A DNA stretch of 64,000 nt from Antrihabitans stalactiti (GTDB lineage: Bacteria; Actinomycetota; Actinomycetes; Mycobacteriales; Mycobacteriaceae): NCBI RefSeq assembly GCF_012932915.1, contig NZ_VCQU01000007.1, positions 341,300 to 405,299 on the forward strand, given 5' to 3'. The stretch's first letter is position 1. The number at the start of each line of letters is the position of its first letter. Both the position numbers and the translations under genes were made by a program. Positions 61,645 to 64,000 of the stretch are shown one piece after another. The notes below the pieces were generated by a model. That model saw only the letters and a list, made by a program, of their open reading frames with translations, searched no databases and had not been told where the DNA came from.

Positions 61645-61755
61645 CGGATTCCAGCGATCGTTGCAACACCTGCCCCATTTGGGTCGGATGTTCGATCTCC
61701 GCAAGGTCCGTACTCAGAGGGTCCAGCGCATTAACACCACCCAAAGGAGGACGGC
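61645..61755 (+). promoter_or_regulatory. Leader sequence shared with PF10118 copy 1
   Basis: The bases before the gene align in order with 31880-31982 (CAGCGATCG, GCAACACC, CGGATGT, ACTCAGAGGGTC), with small insertions, and end in AAAGGAGGACGGC, a strong ribosome binding site. Duplication therefore included the promoter or leader. Confidence 0.6.
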
Positions 61756-62622
61756 ATGACCGCAAATCAGGAACAGGTACGGACCGCGCCGATCGACCGT
61801 GTCAAGCCGCGACGGATCAAGTTCGAATTCGGTGAACCGACGCCGATGGTGCGGCACTTCGCGAACAACGACCTGGTGTTCAGTCATCTCATCGCCACGC
61901 TGTCGATGTCGTTTCCTGTCGGTGAAGAGTTGTTCATCCGGTCGGTTCGCCGGTACAGCGACCAGATCGCTGATCCCGTGCTGCGGCAGCAGATTCGAGG
62001 CTTCATCGGTCAGGAAATGTCGCACGGGCAAGAACACCGTCGACTCAACGACAAGCTCGTGGAAATCGGGTACAGCACCAGGACGGTGGACACAATCCTC
62101 AAGGGCGTAGAGCGCTTAGAAGGATGGTTGCCAAAGCGTGGACCGTTGGCGATGACCGCGGCGGCGGAGCACTTCACGGCAGTCCTCGCGGAGCGAATCC
62201 TGTCCAGTCAGGAGGTGCAGGACATGGCCCACGATCCGGAGGTCAAGAACCTGCTGATGTGGCATGCGCTCGAGGAGGTCGAGCACAAGGCTGTGGCGTT
62301 CGACGTGTACAAAGCCGTCGGCGGCCGCGAATGGTCGCGAATCATGACGATGGTGACGATGTTCGGCGTCGCGTTCCCGCTCATCGCTGCAGCAACGCTG
62401 GTTTCGGTGGTTCAGGATCCGAAGGGGCGCAATCCGGTGCGAATTGCTCGTGGAACTGTGGCGACGCTGCGGGGGCCGCTCTTCAAGGGGATGACGCCAC
62501 TCCTGTTGCGCTATATGAAGCCGGGCTTCCACCCCTCCGACATCGACAACGAGGCGCTTCTCGAGTACTGGCGCGCTGAATTGTTCGGTACCGAGGGCAC
62601 CCTCGTCGACCATCTCACATAG
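61756..62622 (+). CDS. PF10118-type metal-dependent hydrolase family protein, copy 3
   Basis: The 288-residue product aligns without gaps to copy 1 (31983-32849), with about 32 differences counted by eye, and keeps every candidate metal ligand (EELFIRS, QEMSHGQEH, AAAEHF, EEVEHK). It lies between the outer ends of two IS3 pieces in direct orientation and next to a truncated universal stress gene, so it was probably moved here. The ribosome binding site AAAGGAGG is strong, and the gene looks functional. Confidence 0.88.
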   Translation: MTANQEQVRTAPIDRVKPRRIKFEFGEPTPMVRHFANNDLVFSHLIATLSMSFPVGEELFIRSVRRYSDQIADPVLRQQIRGFIGQEMSHGQEHRRLNDKLVEIGYSTRTVDTILKGVERLEGWLPKRGPLAMTAAAEHFTAVLAERILSSQEVQDMAHDPEVKNLLMWHALEEVEHKAVAFDVYKAVGGREWSRIMTMVTMFGVAFPLIAAATLVSVVQDPKGRNPVRIARGTVATLRGPLFKGMTPLLLRYMKPGFHPSDIDNEALLEYWRAELFGTEGTLVDHLT

Positions 62623-62723
62623 AGGGGATGGGCTTTGGATTCGATTAGCCGCCTGCGGAATGGAATCGGCCTAAAGTCGAAATGATCGGTTCGGCCGCAT
62701 GGCAGACGCGCGTCAACGCCCTC

Positions 62724-62918
62724 TCCGCGAACTTGGTACACTTCGTCTTTCAAAACGTTCTCCGCCGCTGCAGCGACCGTGGCATCGTTCGGGAAATAGG
62801 CGCACGCCACAACCAGCTCGGCGTCGGCATCACCTGCAATCGCACCAGCCTTGTCCACGGCCTTCAGCGATGATTCAGATCCGTCGGTCCCGACGATAAT
62901 CGTGCGATAGGCAGTCAT
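62724..62918 (-). pseudogene. Universal stress protein, truncated
   Basis: From ATG 62918, with GGAGGAAGC as ribosome binding site, the frame encodes a good UspA start: MTAYRTIIVGTDGSESSLKA, ADAELVVACAYFPN and VLKDEVYQVRG. Similarity stops near residue 65; the following codons are unrelated and run into the complement of the hydrolase gene. The nucleotide-binding C-terminal half (G-x2-G-x9-G) is absent, so the gene is broken. Confidence 0.82.
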
Positions 62919-63014
62919 GCTTCCTCCATAGGGTGTTGGTCGCAGGTTCGGTACACCCAACGGGTCGGGTGGGGCGAGCCGCCGTAGTCCGAGGCCGGAA
63001 TTAGTCAAGTCAAA

Positions 63015-63879
63015 TGAGACAGTGAAGGTCAGTTCATCTGTGGTTGGGTAACGGGTTCGTTGATGAAGAAGACGGCTGGCATTTTCGGTGGTGTCGGTCG
63101 GCGAGAGAACCGTGCCGGGTTCGCCTGTAGGCGGCGGTCAAAGTGATCTGACGGGCCTCGTCGACCGCGTCCGAGGTGCCGAAGTGGACCGAAGCTGGTG
63201 TGTGCCAGCCAATGCCGGAATGACGGTGAATGTGGTTGTATTCGTTGAAGAATCCTTCCAAGAATTGGCGCGCATCAGCCAGTGAGGCAAAGGCTTTCGG
63301 GAAATCGTGCAGATACTTGAGAGTCTTGAATTGCGACTCCGAGAAGGGATTATCATTCGAAACTCGTGGTCGCGAGTGCGACCTCGTGATCCCGAGGTTG
63401 TTCAGCAACGCCGACACCGGACCCGAGGTCATGGACGTGCCGCGATCGGCGTGCACCGTATGCGGGACAGCACCATTGCAGGTGATCGCTTCGTCGATGA
63501 AATCCTTTGCCAGATCAGCGCTTTCGTGAGCTGCCACGATCCACGCCGGGTTGTAACGGGAGTAGATGTCGATCAACGCGTACAGGTGAAACCAGACGCC
63601 TTTGCTGGGGCCGCGGAGTTTGGTGATGTCCCACGTCCAAACCTGCGAGGGCCCGTCGGCGAGAAGTTCGGGTTTGACCTTCGCCGGATGAGTTGCCAAC
63701 CGGCGCCGTTCCCGGCTCTGACCTGCGGCGGACGCGATGCGGTACATGCTCGACATCGAGCACCAGTAGTTCCCTTCATCGAGTTCGCGGGCCCAGATCT
63801 GGCAGATCGCCAGGTCCGCGTACGCAGCGGTGTTGATGACGGTGAGCACGTGCGCTCGTTCGGCGGCGGTGAGTGCCTG
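63015..63879 (-). pseudogene. IS3-family element, 3' end with truncated orfB transposase
   Basis: The minus strand encodes the IS3 OrfB core: ALTAAERAHVLTVINTAAYAD, VWTWDITKLRGP with the first Asp, VPHTVHADRGTSMTSGPV with the second, and NDNPFSESQFKTLKYLHDFP with the Glu of the DDE triad. The reading frame ends normally at 63034, and the element's outer end is TGAGACA at 63015-63021. The 5' part is cut off at about 63878, where an IS21-like end begins. Confidence 0.88.
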
Positions 63880-64000
63880 TCAGCAGTCACGTAATTCCCC
63901 ACCTCTGAGGGGTTGTCCGTCACGTAATTCCTCACCCGCCGTCACGTAATTCCCCACCCCGTGGGGCGTGTCCGGTCCGGGGTTCGGGTGCTGCTCAGGT
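63878..64000. mobile_element. End of an IS21-like element with three terminal repeats
   Basis: GTCACGTAATTCCCCACC and near-copies occur at 63886-63903, 63919-63936 (one T for C) and 63941-63958. Several repeats of about 18 bases near the tip, and a tip beginning TG at 63878, are features of IS21-family ends. The element runs out of the window, so its genes are not seen and the family call is provisional. Confidence 0.6.

Overview
The window is high-G+C actinobacterial DNA. The gene set fits a mycolic-acid-containing member of the Mycobacteriales such as Nocardia or Rhodococcus: coenzyme F420 biosynthesis with Fgd, several F420-type oxidoreductases, a complete mce/yrbE operon, an MmpL protein, many acyl-CoA dehydrogenases and numerous TetR regulators. 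Genus and species cannot be fixed from the sequence alone. All functional calls were made by reading the translations by eye; no database search was run.

Layout. 1-2 kb: the end of a MaoC-like gene, a tiny zinc-ribbon protein, an Hsp20 chaperone and two small unknown proteins. 2.0-6.3 kb (minus): fgd-cofC-fbiC, which makes and reduces F420. 6.5-14.4 kb (minus): an acyl-CoA oxidation operon (LLM oxidoreductase, enoyl-CoA hydratase, two acyl-CoA dehydrogenases, acyl-CoA ligase, SMP-30 lactonase) followed by a double-TetR regulator. 15-21.4 kb: a patchwork (Dabb, GerW, VIT transporter, YncE-like lipoprotein, Ddn-like protein, TetR plus alpha/beta hydrolase) that contains two broken integrase pieces and a broken copy of the fbiC 3' end. 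21.5-24.3 kb: TetR, Rieske oxygenase and a DapB-fold dehydrogenase. 24.4-27.5 kb: an integrase next to a tRNA 3'-end fragment, with small island genes. 27.6-31.3 kb: TetR divergent from a tightly overlapping thioesterase-P450-BtrH-like operon, the best candidate here for an undescribed small biosynthetic system. 32-36.4 kb: a PF10118-type diiron-like protein and an MmpL transporter.

37-50.7 kb (minus): PF10118 protein copy 2, a Baeyer-Villiger-type monooxygenase, yrbEA-yrbEB-mceABCDEF, an Mce-associated protein and a fused FadE34-like acyl-CoA dehydrogenase. 51.7-58.9 kb: two TetR regulators bracket a DUF4873 protein, an AurF-type diiron oxygenase, a second Baeyer-Villiger-type monooxygenase, a short-chain dehydrogenase and a flavin/[2Fe-2S] reductase. 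Together these look like an uptake (mce) plus oxidation module for a hydrophobic, possibly steroid- or terpenoid-like, substrate.

59.3-64 kb is a mobile-element mosaic: an ISL3 remnant, an intact IS256-type element, the 5' end of an IS3 element, PF10118 copy 3 with a truncated universal stress gene, the 3' part of an IS3 element, and the end of an IS21-like element. The two IS3 pieces lie in direct orientation on either side of PF10118 copy 3, like a decayed composite transposon.
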